A model generated the notes under the pieces. The model ran no database searches. It had not been told where the DNA came from and saw only the letters and a list, made by a program, of their open reading frames with translations. Positions 35,455 through 44,994 of a stretch of DNA of 64,000 nucleotides are shown here, piece after piece. The translations under genes and the position numbers were made by a program. Numbering within the stretch: the stretch's first letter is position 1; each line of letters begins with the position of its first letter. The DNA comes from CAZROT01 sp964601895 (GTDB taxonomy: Bacteria > Pseudomonadota > Gammaproteobacteria > Enterobacterales > Enterobacteriaceae): positions 62,001 to 126,000 of the forward strand of contig CAZROT010000004.1 in NCBI GenBank assembly GCA_964601895.1, in the 5' to 3' direction.

Positions 35455-37104
35455 TCAGGATAAGCGTAATATAGTATCCATTGCATCCAGTCCATGACGC
35501 TGATGGGTAACCAGCAACAGACTCTGCCCACGCTCGGCTACCCGGGCGTGGATATTCATCATCACCTGCTCAGCAGTAGTTGCATCAAGGCCTTCACTGG
35601 GTTCATCCAGAATCAGCAACCCGGCCGGCTTTAGCAAAGCTCGCGCAATCGCCAGTCTTTTACCCTGCCCGCCTGACAGACGTATCCCGGTTTCTCCCAC
35701 CCAGGTGTCATACCCTTGCGGCTGCTGGCTGATGAAATCATCCAGTAAGGCACTACGACACACGCTGTCCAGTTCTTCCTGCGTGGCATCTGGTTTAGCC
35801 ATCAACAGGTTGTCACGGATGCTGGCATTAAACAGATGTGTCTGCTGCGGCACCACCGCCATACCTGTTCGCAATGCTTCGGGGCTGTAAGCGCCGAGCG
35901 GTATACCGTTCAGCAACAACTTACCCATACTCGGTTCCCGGAAACGCAATAACAGGCTGATCAGGGTGCTTTTTCCTGCCCCGGTTGGCCCGATCAGCGC
36001 CAGTTTGTGGCCCTGGGGAAATGACAGAGAAATTCCCTGCCAGACAAAACGCTCATTACCGGCGTAACGGAAACCCAGCTCATGCAGACTGAAATTCAGT
36101 CGTTGTGGTACAGGTACGGGTTTGTCTGGCTCAGTGACTAAGGGTACCTGATCAGCCAGGGAAAAAATACGTCGTGCTGCTGCCAGCATTTCACCAAGGC
36201 TCTGGAAAGCCAGAGGTAATGGCGCAATCGCCTCAAAACTGGCCATAGCCAGCAGTACCAGCATAGCCAGTTTCGGTGGCGCCAGCTCACCCGAAGATAC
36301 CTGGGGAATAGTCAGTAGCAGAACGCTCCACATCGCCAGATTGGCACATAGTCCCACTGCTCCCTGTGCGATGCCCTGTAATCTGGCCAGTGTATGCTGG
36401 TATTGAGCGAGTTTTTGTGACAGCTCTTGCAGGCGCTGCCCATGGCGTTCTGCCGCATCGTATATTTGCAACTCTGCCATGCCCTGCAAGTCCCTGACCA
36501 GTGCGGTACGTATTTGCGCCTTAAGTGCTACAATCTTACGCCCGCCAGATGCGGCTTTCAGGTTTATCCACCAGGGCAATACTACGCCGGCCAGCAACAG
36601 CAATATCAGTTCCACCAGCGCTATCAGAGGATGGAACCATAGCAACGTACCAACCAGTACTACTGTTGCCAGCAAAGCCACACCCAGCGGAACCAGCAGG
36701 CGCAGGTAAACATTGTTTAAGGTATCAATATCAGCACGAATACGACTCAATACATCGCCACTGTGATACTGCTCCAGCATTTCTGCAGCCAGGGGCTCAA
36801 TACGCTGATAAAACCAGACGCGCAATTTGGCCAGAATGCGCAAGGTGGCATCGTGTGTGACCAGGCGTTCTCCATAGCGCCCTGTAGTACGCACAATGGC
36901 TGCCAGTCGGATCAGCGCTGAGGGCGTGAAATAATTCACCGCTACTCCGGTCACCCCAGCCATGGCCATCGCAGTGATAAACCAGCCAGATACTGCCATC
37001 AGACCCACATTCGCCAGCAGGGTAATGAAGGAAAGGAAAATTCCCAGTAATAACCAGCCAGGATAGGGTTTGAACAGGCGCAATAAACGTAGCAGGTCGC
37101 TCAT
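35455..37104 (-). CDS. cydC: ABC exporter CydC (thiol export for cytochrome bd assembly), short C-terminus
   Basis: CydDC is a heterodimeric inner-membrane ABC exporter of glutathione and cysteine needed for cytochrome bd and periplasmic haem proteins. The 549-residue product has a six-helix membrane domain, Walker A GPTGAGKST, signature LSGGQGKRLAIARALL, and Walker B LLILDEPSEGLD with the H-loop LLVTHQ. It ends at MDTILRLS, about 20 residues earlier than E. coli CydC (573), losing the short terminal tail but no catalytic motif. Its ATG overlaps the cydD stop by four bases. Confidence 0.93.
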   Translation of the reverse strand: MSDLLRLLRLFKPYPGWLLLGIFLSFITLLANVGLMAVSGWFITAMAMAGVTGVAVNYFTPSALIRLAAIVRTTGRYGERLVTHDATLRILAKLRVWFYQRIEPLAAEMLEQYHSGDVLSRIRADIDTLNNVYLRLLVPLGVALLATVVLVGTLLWFHPLIALVELILLLLAGVVLPWWINLKAASGGRKIVALKAQIRTALVRDLQGMAELQIYDAAERHGQRLQELSQKLAQYQHTLARLQGIAQGAVGLCANLAMWSVLLLTIPQVSSGELAPPKLAMLVLLAMASFEAIAPLPLAFQSLGEMLAAARRIFSLADQVPLVTEPDKPVPVPQRLNFSLHELGFRYAGNERFVWQGISLSFPQGHKLALIGPTGAGKSTLISLLLRFREPSMGKLLLNGIPLGAYSPEALRTGMAVVPQQTHLFNASIRDNLLMAKPDATQEELDSVCRSALLDDFISQQPQGYDTWVGETGIRLSGGQGKRLAIARALLKPAGLLILDEPSEGLDATTAEQVMMNIHARVAERGQSLLLVTHQRHGLDAMDTILRLS

Positions 37105-38879
37105 GCCTCACCCACGCAGGCCTGCAGCATCTGGCGGTAAGAAGCTGATGTCGCCAGCAGTTCGTCATGAGTGCCGATTTGTATCACCTTACCCTGCTCC
37201 ATGACGGCAATCCTGTCGGCATCACGCACGGTACGCAAACGATGAGCGATTATAATCAGAGTGCGGCTCTGCGCCAGTTGCCGTACAGCGGCCTGAACCA
37301 GGATTTCATTGTTACTGTCCAGATTAGCAGTCGCTTCATCGAGGATAACCAGCGGTGCATTTTTGAGAAATGCTCGCGCCAGAGCGATACACTGCCTTTG
37401 ACCACCGGAAAGACCATGCCCTGCTTCTCCGACAACCGTGTTGTAGCCTTGTGGCAGGGAGGTGATAAAAGCGTGTGCCTGTGCCTGCACGGCAGCTGCC
37501 TGCACAAATTCCATGCTGGTCTGCAGATTGCCCAGGCGAATATTATCGGCAACTGTGCCGGGGAACAATTGTGCCTTTTGCGGCAACCAGGAGAGTTGTT
37601 TACGCCACAGCTCCGGCGCGATGGTTGACAGTGGGATATCTTCAACGAGGATCTGCCCGCTTTGCGGTTGCAGGAATCCCATCAACAGGTTAATCAGGGT
37701 GGTTTTTCCAGCCCCACTGGGACCGACAATAGCAAGGGTTTCACCCGGGCGAATGTCGAGTGAGAGATTAACCAGGGCGGTGCGGGCATCAGGGTAGGAG
37801 AAAGTGATATTCTGTAGCCGTACTCGGAACGCGCTTGCCGATACCAGTGCTTCCCCAGTTGCAGGAGCAGCGCTGGTATTGGTAGTGGGGCTCGCTTTTA
37901 GGATCTCCACCATGCTCTCTGCCGCGCCAATCGCTTCCATCCGTGCGTGATATTGAGTGCCCATGTTACGCAAAGGCAGATAAAACTCAGCGGTGAGCAG
38001 CAATACGAAAAAACCATGAAAAAAATCCATCTGGCCCCAGAACAGACGAAAACCGATTAACACAGCAACCAGGGCAATGCTGACAGTGGCAAGAAATTCG
38101 AGAGCAAACGAAGACAAAAACGCAATCCGCAACACCGACATGGTGGTTTCACGGTACTGGTCGGAAATTTGCGCCACGACCTGTGCTTCCCGGCGACTGG
38201 CGTTGAATAGCTTGAGGGTAGTCAATCCCTGGATAACATCGAGGAAGTGAGCACTCATGCGCGCCAGGGATTGCCACTGCTGCTGGTTGCGTTTCTCCGT
38301 TCCCTTACCTATCAGGATCATGAACACAGGGATAAGCGGTGCAGTCACCAGCATGACCAGACTGGAAAGCCAGTCGCTGCCGGATACAACGACCAGAATC
38401 GCCAGAGGAACCAGTGCCATCAGTGACATGGCTGGGATGTAGCGGGCGTAATAGGCTTCCAGCGCCTCCACCCCATCGCTGATGGTATTAACCAGGCTGC
38501 CGGAACGCTCATTCGTCAGCCAGGCCGGCCCCAGTCGCTGCACCTGACGGTAAAGCTGGTCACGGACCGCTAATTTCACCTGTACGGCAGCCCGGAAGGC
38601 CGCTTCTTCTGAAGCCCATGCCAGTGCGGCACGCAACAGAAATACGACCAGCATCAGCCACAGCCACGGCATCACCTCTGCCAGAACCGCCTTTTCAAAG
38701 ACCACAGCATTGATAGTTGCCGTCAGCAACCAGGCCTGCGCAATCAGCAGTAATCCGGAAATGAAGCCGAGCGCAACAGCCACCCTCAACCAGAAACCCG
38801 CATGCGTTTTCCAGTTTTGTAAAGCTGCGGTAATTATCGGTGCAGGTTTGTGGGATCTACGTTGGTCTGGTGGCGTCAT
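37101..38879 (-). CDS. cydD: ABC exporter CydD
   Basis: CydD partners CydC. The 592-residue product has an N-terminal six-helix region, Walker A GPSGAGKTT, signature LSGGQRQCIALARAFL and Walker B LVILDEATANLD, H-loop IIIAHR. The likely start is ATG 38879 (MTPPDQRRSH), inside the end of cydX, giving a 23-bp overlap; the frame is open further upstream but that part is antisense-like extension. The arrangement implies translational coupling from the cytochrome genes into the exporter genes. Confidence 0.93.
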   Translation of the reverse strand: MTPPDQRRSHKPAPIITAALQNWKTHAGFWLRVAVALGFISGLLLIAQAWLLTATINAVVFEKAVLAEVMPWLWLMLVVFLLRAALAWASEEAAFRAAVQVKLAVRDQLYRQVQRLGPAWLTNERSGSLVNTISDGVEALEAYYARYIPAMSLMALVPLAILVVVSGSDWLSSLVMLVTAPLIPVFMILIGKGTEKRNQQQWQSLARMSAHFLDVIQGLTTLKLFNASRREAQVVAQISDQYRETTMSVLRIAFLSSFALEFLATVSIALVAVLIGFRLFWGQMDFFHGFFVLLLTAEFYLPLRNMGTQYHARMEAIGAAESMVEILKASPTTNTSAAPATGEALVSASAFRVRLQNITFSYPDARTALVNLSLDIRPGETLAIVGPSGAGKTTLINLLMGFLQPQSGQILVEDIPLSTIAPELWRKQLSWLPQKAQLFPGTVADNIRLGNLQTSMEFVQAAAVQAQAHAFITSLPQGYNTVVGEAGHGLSGGQRQCIALARAFLKNAPLVILDEATANLDSNNEILVQAAVRQLAQSRTLIIIAHRLRTVRDADRIAVMEQGKVIQIGTHDELLATSASYRQMLQACVGEA

Positions 38880-38976
38880 CGTCGTCCAAACCGCCGTAAA
38901 ACTCCATCCACATGACATTAATAATGCCAAAGGCGCACGCCAGCAGTACACCGAGAATCCATACGAAATACCACAT
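38857..38976 (-). CDS. cydX: Cytochrome bd-I small subunit CydX
   Basis: CydX is the single-helix accessory subunit that stabilises the bd-I haems. The 39-residue frame begins MWYFVWILGVLLAC, the invariant start of the family (E. coli MWYFAWILGTLLAC), continues as one membrane helix, has the conserved Glu of MEFYGG, and ends with an acidic tail (DDDDATRPT). It starts 11 bp after cydB and its last 23 bp overlap the start of cydD. Confidence 0.95.
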   Translation of the reverse strand: MWYFVWILGVLLACAFGIINVMWMEFYGGLDDDDATRPT

Positions 38977-38987
38977 TGTGCGCTTCC

Positions 38988-40130
38988 TCAATAAACTGCG
39001 TGATCGTTGTTGCGGATGAATTTTACGGTGATTTTACCCCACAGCTGGCGGTAACACCACAGCGTGTACAACAGGATAATCGGCACAAATACCATCGCTG
39101 TCCAGAACATGATAGCTAATGTCAGATGACTGGAGGTAGAATCCCAGAGCGTCAGACTGTGGTCAGGATTGAGACTGGATGGCATCACAAACGGAAACAG
39201 GGAAACACCCGCTGTCATGATAACCCCTACCACACTCAATGAGCTGTTGAGAAAACTCAGCACGGGAAAATCTTTTCTCGCCAGTATCAGCGCAGCGAAT
39301 GCACCCAGAAAACCCACCAGCGGTGCAGCAATTGCCAGTGGATATTCGTTATAATTCGTCAGCCAGGCACCGGCTATTGGTATAACCTGTTTCGCTAGCG
39401 GATTGGGTGGTGACTGGTGAGAAGGCTCCTGAATAATCGCGTAACCATCAATGCCGAACCCCAGCCAGATACCCGCCAGCCCAAAGGTGATAAGCACACC
39501 CATCCCGGTCAGTTGCGCCGTCCTGCGCGCCCGCTTGTAGACTATTTCATCAGTACGCATCATCAGGTAAGTCGAGCCATGCATCATGAACATCAACAGG
39601 CTCACCAGTCCGAGCAGTACTGCAAACGGATGGAACAGACCGAAAAAACTACCATAGCTTTTGATGCGCAGAAAATCGTCAAACTCAAACGGCACACCCA
39701 GAAATAAATTGCCAAACACCAGTCCAATCACAAAAGGTGGAATAATACCTGCAGCCACTAAGCCCCAGTCCCATGCATTGCGCCAGCGCGGATCAGCAAT
39801 TTTAGAACGGTAATCAAAACCGACAGGGCGGAAGAACAGTGAGAATAGCATTAGCACAAATCCCCAGTACATCGAGGAAAATGCCGCACCAAAGGTAATA
39901 GGCCACGCGGCAAAAATAGCACCAGCGGCTAACACCAGCCAGACCTGGTTGCCCTCCCAGTGCGGTGCAATGGTGTTTATCGCCACACGACGCTCTTCGT
40001 CTGTCCTGGCGACATAACGCAACAATGCTCCCACACCCATGTCAAAACCGTCAGTCAAGGCGAAACCGATAAACAATACGCCAATGAGTACCCACCAGAT
40101 AACTTTGAACGTCTCATAATCAAAAATCAT
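38988..40130 (-). CDS. cydB: Cytochrome bd ubiquinol oxidase subunit II
   Basis: CydB is the structural partner of CydA in the quinol oxidase. The 380-residue product (379 in E. coli) begins MIFDYETFKVIWW, has ALTDGFDMGVG (with the conserved Asp near the proton path), GNQVWLVLAAGAIFAAWP, and about nine membrane segments. AAGGAGTGCGGAT precedes the ATG. It lies 11 bp after cydA in the same operon. Confidence 0.97.
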   Translation of the reverse strand: MIFDYETFKVIWWVLIGVLFIGFALTDGFDMGVGALLRYVARTDEERRVAINTIAPHWEGNQVWLVLAAGAIFAAWPITFGAAFSSMYWGFVLMLFSLFFRPVGFDYRSKIADPRWRNAWDWGLVAAGIIPPFVIGLVFGNLFLGVPFEFDDFLRIKSYGSFFGLFHPFAVLLGLVSLLMFMMHGSTYLMMRTDEIVYKRARRTAQLTGMGVLITFGLAGIWLGFGIDGYAIIQEPSHQSPPNPLAKQVIPIAGAWLTNYNEYPLAIAAPLVGFLGAFAALILARKDFPVLSFLNSSLSVVGVIMTAGVSLFPFVMPSSLNPDHSLTLWDSTSSHLTLAIMFWTAMVFVPIILLYTLWCYRQLWGKITVKFIRNNDHAVY

Positions 40131-40141
40131 ATCCGCACTCC

Positions 40142-41743
40142 TTATACCTGGTCATGCTGTTTGTCTGTCAGCACGATACCGCCATGACGACTACCGGTCT
40201 TTTCAAAATGGTAGCGCCCGGTGTGTAAACTACTTGGTCCCTGTTTAGCGAACTTAATCATCAGGTACATTTCCACTATCAGCAAGGCGGTATAGAAAAG
40301 CACAAATCCAGCGATTGAGCCGATTAAATCCCATTCGGTTAACATGGAAGTGCCCAGAAAGGTCGGTAATATTTCACCAATAGCCCACGGCTGCCGACCA
40401 AACTCCGCCACAAACCAGCCACATTCGATAGCAATCCACGGTAAGGGTAACCCCAGGAACGCCAGACGTAACAGCCATTTCTTCTCAAACGCAGTTTTCT
40501 TGACAGTAAACAGGAAAGACAGACCAAAAATCAGCAACATGGCAAACCCACACGCCACCATGATACGAAATGTCCAGAACAGTGGCGCCACACCAGGCAC
40601 AGTGTCTTTCGCTGCCTGCTGGATTTGCTCTTCCGTCGCATCTACCACATTCGGTGTATAGCGTTTCAACAACAGACCGTAACCAAAATCAACCTTCAGC
40701 TTGTCAAAACTGGCTTTGTCCTCCTCCGTTGCTGTACCTGCACGCAGCCTGGTGAACAGGGCGTAAGCCTGTATACCATTGCGGATACGCTCGGTATTAT
40801 CGACAACCAGATCGTTGATTCCCTTTACTTCTTTGGTAACTGAACGGGTAGCAATCAGCCCTAATAAATAGGGAATCTTGATAGCAAAGCTGTTTTCACC
40901 CCTGTCCTGATCTGGCCACGCAACCAGGTTGAAACCAGCAGGGGCAGGCTCTGTATGCCATTCTGCTTCAATCGCTGCCAGTTTCATTTTCTGGACTTCG
41001 CCTGCCTCATAACCACTTTCGTCACCCAAGAGAATCACGGACAGGATAGAAGCAAAACCGAACCCAGCGGCCACGGTGAAAGAACGACGGGCAAAACCGG
41101 GATCACGCCCTTTTAGCATGTACCAGGCACTTATTGATAGTACAAACATCGCTCCGGCCACGTAACCCGCCGCCACCGTGTGAACAAACTTGACCTGCGC
41201 GACCGGATTGAGCAGTACAGCGGCAAAATCCACCATTTCCATACGCATAGTCTGGTAGTTGAATTCTGCTCCTATCGGATTTTGCATCCAGCCATTGGCA
41301 ATCAGGATCCACAAGGCAGAAAGGTTGGTACCAAGCGCCATCAACCACGTCGCCATCAGATGCGCGGTTTTGCTCAGACGATCCCAGCCAAAGAAGAACA
41401 AGCCGACAAAGGTCGATTCAAGGAAGAAAGCCATTAATCCTTCAATCGCCAGTGGTGCGCCAAATACATCTCCCACGTAATGTACGTAATAAGACCAGTT
41501 CATGCCAAATTGAAATTCCATGGTCAAACCGGTGGCGACACCCAACGCAAAATTGATGCCAAACAACTTGCCCCAGAATTTCACCATATCCTTGTAAACC
41601 TGTTTACCTGTCATGACATAAACTGACTCCATAATCGCCAGTATGAATGCCATTCCTAATGTCAGTGGGACAAACAGAAAATGGTAAAGTGCAGTCACGG
41701 CAAATTGCAGCCGCGACAGATCGACGACTACATCGGAAATCAT
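40142..41743 (-). CDS. cydA: Cytochrome bd ubiquinol oxidase subunit I
   Basis: CydA binds haems b558, b595 and d and oxidises ubiquinol. The 533-residue product shows LSRLQFAVTALYHFLFVPLT (axial His), GLTMEFQFGMNWSYY, VKFVHTVAAGYV (His186 equivalent), the Q-loop with GRYHF-type end, KRYTPNV, FRIMVACGF (Met ligand region) and WFVAEFGRQPWA. AGGAGGT precedes the ATG. First gene of cydA-cydB-cydX-cydD-cydC; in E. coli cydDC is at a separate locus. Confidence 0.97.
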   Translation of the reverse strand: MISDVVVDLSRLQFAVTALYHFLFVPLTLGMAFILAIMESVYVMTGKQVYKDMVKFWGKLFGINFALGVATGLTMEFQFGMNWSYYVHYVGDVFGAPLAIEGLMAFFLESTFVGLFFFGWDRLSKTAHLMATWLMALGTNLSALWILIANGWMQNPIGAEFNYQTMRMEMVDFAAVLLNPVAQVKFVHTVAAGYVAGAMFVLSISAWYMLKGRDPGFARRSFTVAAGFGFASILSVILLGDESGYEAGEVQKMKLAAIEAEWHTEPAPAGFNLVAWPDQDRGENSFAIKIPYLLGLIATRSVTKEVKGINDLVVDNTERIRNGIQAYALFTRLRAGTATEEDKASFDKLKVDFGYGLLLKRYTPNVVDATEEQIQQAAKDTVPGVAPLFWTFRIMVACGFAMLLIFGLSFLFTVKKTAFEKKWLLRLAFLGLPLPWIAIECGWFVAEFGRQPWAIGEILPTFLGTSMLTEWDLIGSIAGFVLFYTALLIVEMYLMIKFAKQGPSSLHTGRYHFEKTGSRHGGIVLTDKQHDQV

Positions 41744-42010
41744 GTTACCTCCTGTGGCGATGAAACTGATATTTTTATAATTTTCACTAGTAAGTTAACA
41801 GAAAATATTTTTAATACCACTATAAAAAGCATGGTTTTTTATGCTCGATGGTAAATAAATCCGGTCGGTAGTGGTACTCGTCGAGTGGCTGATTATGCAG
41901 AGAAGCTGATTGGTATTGATAGCAACTGAAGCGCAGGATAGTTATCTTTGCCTGGCAGTGTTTACGAACGCCAACCTGGATGGCTGTTTATGCAGTAAAC
42001 AACAGGAATA

Positions 42011-42970
42011 TCATTCCTGTTTCTGCAGCAATGCCCAAACCTGTTGCGCTGTAATATCTTCCATGCGATGACCTGATAACGGCTGACATATCGTCTGGTT
42101 TTTTCCATACCCGCCAATCAATTTTGGGCAGGTAGGCCCAAACAGCGTGATGTTAGGCTTCCCCAGTGCCGCGGCAAGATGACTGAGCCCGGTATCCACA
42201 GAAACCACTGCTTTTGCACCTGCCATTACTTCGGCCACCTGCTGCAAACTCAATCGTGGCAACACCTCCACATGAGAAAAACCGCGCGACAACCTCAGGG
42301 CACGCAAATATTCATTTTCCGTACCCCATGGCAACTTAATATTCAGACCCGTCGACTGAACCTGAGCTATTAACTGGCGCCAGTATGCTTCTGGCCAGTG
42401 TTTTTCATCACGGGCGCTGGCATGTAGAAAAACCAGATACCTGCCCGCATCAGGAGGTAATTTCTCGAGCAAGCGTGGCGCAATCGCATAATCACCTTCT
42501 GTATCCGGTTGCGCATATTCCAGACTTTTCGCGAATAATTCGCGCGTACGCTCTACGGCATGCTGCCCACGTTCAATACGATGGCGTTTATCATAAAACC
42601 AGCTAGCCAGTGGTTCACGTGCGCTCCTGCAATCCTGACCATGACGGCTTCCCCGGGCAAAGCGGGTCACCAGAACTGCACTTTTTATCAGTCCCTGTGC
42701 ATCAATGATACAATCGTAATCATGCTGCTGCAGCAGACGCTTGAAATCACGGCGCTCATTGCGCGTCCCCCACCAGTTTTTGCGCCAGCGACGCACAGCC
42801 ACGGGCATGACATTAGCGACCGCCGGATGCCAGTGAGGAATCTGTACAAAAGCTTCTTCCACTACCCAGGTAAAACGGATACCCGGGACCATCTTCATGG
42901 CATCCGTCACTGCCGGTAAAGTATGAAGCACATCGCCCATCGAAGACATCTTGACAATTAATACCTGCAT
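42011..42970 (-). CDS. waaC: LPS heptosyltransferase I
   Basis: WaaC adds the first L-glycero-D-manno-heptose to Kdo2-lipid A. The 319-residue product starts MQVLIVKMSSMGDVLHTLPA, the family start, and keeps IDAQGLIKSA, the nucleotide-sugar site VSVDTGLSHLAAALGKPN and LFGPT. Its ATG shares one base with the waaF stop (TGATG). The order hldD-waaF-waaC on the minus strand is the usual enterobacterial core-heptose operon; the outer-core waa genes are not visible. A small perfect inverted repeat (ACAGGAAT/ATTCCTGT, 42002-42020) covers the stop. Confidence 0.96.
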   Translation of the reverse strand: MQVLIVKMSSMGDVLHTLPAVTDAMKMVPGIRFTWVVEEAFVQIPHWHPAVANVMPVAVRRWRKNWWGTRNERRDFKRLLQQHDYDCIIDAQGLIKSAVLVTRFARGSRHGQDCRSAREPLASWFYDKRHRIERGQHAVERTRELFAKSLEYAQPDTEGDYAIAPRLLEKLPPDAGRYLVFLHASARDEKHWPEAYWRQLIAQVQSTGLNIKLPWGTENEYLRALRLSRGFSHVEVLPRLSLQQVAEVMAGAKAVVSVDTGLSHLAAALGKPNITLFGPTCPKLIGGYGKNQTICQPLSGHRMEDITAQQVWALLQKQE

Positions 42971-44016
42971 CAGCAATTTCCTGCTGACAGTGCGTCAAGC
43001 GCAGCGATAACGCTGTCAGGCTGAATATCGATGAGGCTCTGATGATACCCTTCATCTGCTTTTCCACGACGCACCCTGTGATAACCGGTCACGAGGCGGA
43101 TGACTCTGGCTTTATCTGATAAAGGTGGAGTAAAATCAGGGCTGCTGGGGCCATACAGCGCAACCAGCGGTTTATCCAGTGCCGCCGCAATATGCATTAA
43201 ACCGGAATCATTAGTGACGATAGCGCTGCAGGCAGCAATAAGATTGATAGCCTGTTCCAGAGAAGTCAGACCGGCAAGGTTTAAACAATAACGGCGATTT
43301 TTTTCAGCTAATGCCTCACGGATAGACTCTGCTAAATCTTTATCGTGCGCAGAGCCGAACAAAACAACCTGACTGCCCCTTTCATCAATGAGCTGTTCTG
43401 CCAGACGGGCATAGTGATAATGTGGCCAGCGTTTAGCCGGGCCAAATTCTGCACCCGGGCAAAAACCAATCACAGGCCGATTATCCATAAGATTAACAAT
43501 CTTAGCAGTGGCGGCAACTTCACTGGCATTCACCTGTAACTGTGGCTTGAATAAAGGATGAGGAAAGTCAGCGGCTGAAAGCACGCGTTGCGCATCATAA
43601 GCCAGAGCAACATAACGCTGTACCATCAACGGAAAGGCCTTTTTATCGAGTATACGCAGATCATTAAGCAGGCCATAGCGCATTTCTCCGCGCCAACCTG
43701 TGCGCTGCTGGATGCTGGCAAAGAAAGGCACCAGTGCCGATTTGAACGAATTCGGTAATACATAAGCACGAGAATAGTGTTGCTCACGCAGGCGCATACC
43801 CAGCCTGTAACGTTCGCCAATAGCCAAGACACCATGGCGAAATGGCATCAGTAACGCATTATTCACTTCTGACATTCTGTTTACTAGCGCATAGCACCAG
43901 GCAGGAGCCATCACATCTATCTCAGCGTCAGGATACTCAACTTTCAGCGTGTGATAGAGACTCTGTGACATCATCATATCACCCACCCACGAAGGGCCAA
44001 TAACCAGTATTTTCAT
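42970..44016 (-). CDS. waaF: LPS heptosyltransferase II
   Basis: WaaF adds the second heptose of the LPS inner core. The 348-residue product equals the E. coli length: MKILVIGPSWVGDMMMSQSLY, VLPNSFKSALVPFFA, GFCPGAEFGPAKRWP, and the donor site TNDSGLMHIAAALDKPLVALYG. It begins six bases after hldD and is coupled to waaC by a one-base overlap. Confidence 0.97.
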   Translation of the reverse strand: MKILVIGPSWVGDMMMSQSLYHTLKVEYPDAEIDVMAPAWCYALVNRMSEVNNALLMPFRHGVLAIGERYRLGMRLREQHYSRAYVLPNSFKSALVPFFASIQQRTGWRGEMRYGLLNDLRILDKKAFPLMVQRYVALAYDAQRVLSAADFPHPLFKPQLQVNASEVAATAKIVNLMDNRPVIGFCPGAEFGPAKRWPHYHYARLAEQLIDERGSQVVLFGSAHDKDLAESIREALAEKNRRYCLNLAGLTSLEQAINLIAACSAIVTNDSGLMHIAAALDKPLVALYGPSSPDFTPPLSDKARVIRLVTGYHRVRRGKADEGYHQSLIDIQPDSVIAALDALSAGNC

Positions 44017-44022
44017 ATCCGA

Positions 44023-44955
44023 TTATCGCGTCTTATCGAGCCATGCAAGATACTCTCTGACACCCTGTGCGACAGATTTAAAGGGGCTGTTATAGCCTGT
44101 AGAACGTAGTCTGGTCAGATCTGCCTGTGTATATGCCTGGTAGCATCCTTTCAGCTTGTCGGGAAAAGGAATGTATTCCACAGGAAGACTGTTATGATAG
44201 TGTATCACGGTGTCTGCAACCGTCTGAAATGACTCAGCATAACCGGTGCCACAGTTAAAAATACCTGAAATTCCCTTCTGCCAGCACCATAAATTGACCG
44301 CGGTAACATCATCCACATGAACAAAATCACGCTTGAAATTCTCACTACCGGCAAACAACTTTGGCGCTTCGCCCCTTTTGACCTGATTATGGAGATGAAA
44401 AGCAACACTCGCCATACTGCCTTTATGACTTTCACGCGGACCATAAACATTAAAATAACGAAAACCACAAACGGGTGAATCGATAGCTGGCAGGAGAGTA
44501 CGTACATATTGATCAAACAGAAACTTAGAATAAGCATACATATTTATTGGCTTTTCGTATTGGCGCTCCTCAATAAAATGATTATCACGATAACCATAAA
44601 CAGCCGCAGAAGAAGCATACAAAAAGGGAATTTTACGCTCGAGACAAAAATGCAGCATATTTTTAGAATACTGATAGTTGTTCTCCATCATATATCTGCC
44701 GTCCCACTGCGTTGTATCAGAACAGGCACCCTGATGGAAAACAGCCTCTATATTCCCGGGAGATTTACCTGCAAGTAAATCAGCAATGAACTCTCTTTTA
44801 TCCTGGTAATCAATAATAGTTAGATCAGCAATATTGAAAAATTTTTTACCATCAGTCAGGTTATCCACGATCAGAATATTTTCATAACCATGTTCATTCA
44901 ACGAACGCACGATATTACTGCCAATAAAACCAGCACCGCCGGTTACGATAATCAT
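44023..44955 (-). CDS. hldD: ADP-L-glycero-D-manno-heptose-6-epimerase
   Basis: HldD makes the heptose donor used by WaaC and WaaF. It is a short-chain dehydrogenase/reductase family epimerase: the 310-residue product (same as E. coli) begins MIIVTGGAGFIGSNI with the NADP-binding glycine motif, has the Ser and YxxxK of the active site (YASSAAVYG; MYAYSKFLFD) and FRYFNVYGPRE.HKGSMASV. Start is the ATG at 44955 with AAGGAT upstream; a TTG directly before it is in frame. Confidence 0.97.
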   Translation of the reverse strand: MIIVTGGAGFIGSNIVRSLNEHGYENILIVDNLTDGKKFFNIADLTIIDYQDKREFIADLLAGKSPGNIEAVFHQGACSDTTQWDGRYMMENNYQYSKNMLHFCLERKIPFLYASSAAVYGYRDNHFIEERQYEKPINMYAYSKFLFDQYVRTLLPAIDSPVCGFRYFNVYGPRESHKGSMASVAFHLHNQVKRGEAPKLFAGSENFKRDFVHVDDVTAVNLWCWQKGISGIFNCGTGYAESFQTVADTVIHYHNSLPVEYIPFPDKLKGCYQAYTQADLTRLRSTGYNSPFKSVAQGVREYLAWLDKTR

Positions 44956-44994
44956 CAAGTTTATCCTTGTACACTTTCCTGATACTGATATCTC

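Noticed and set aside
35455..37104. cydC as a pseudogene because of its short C-terminus
   Set aside because: All ABC motifs including the H-loop are intact and only a terminal tail of about 20 residues is missing.
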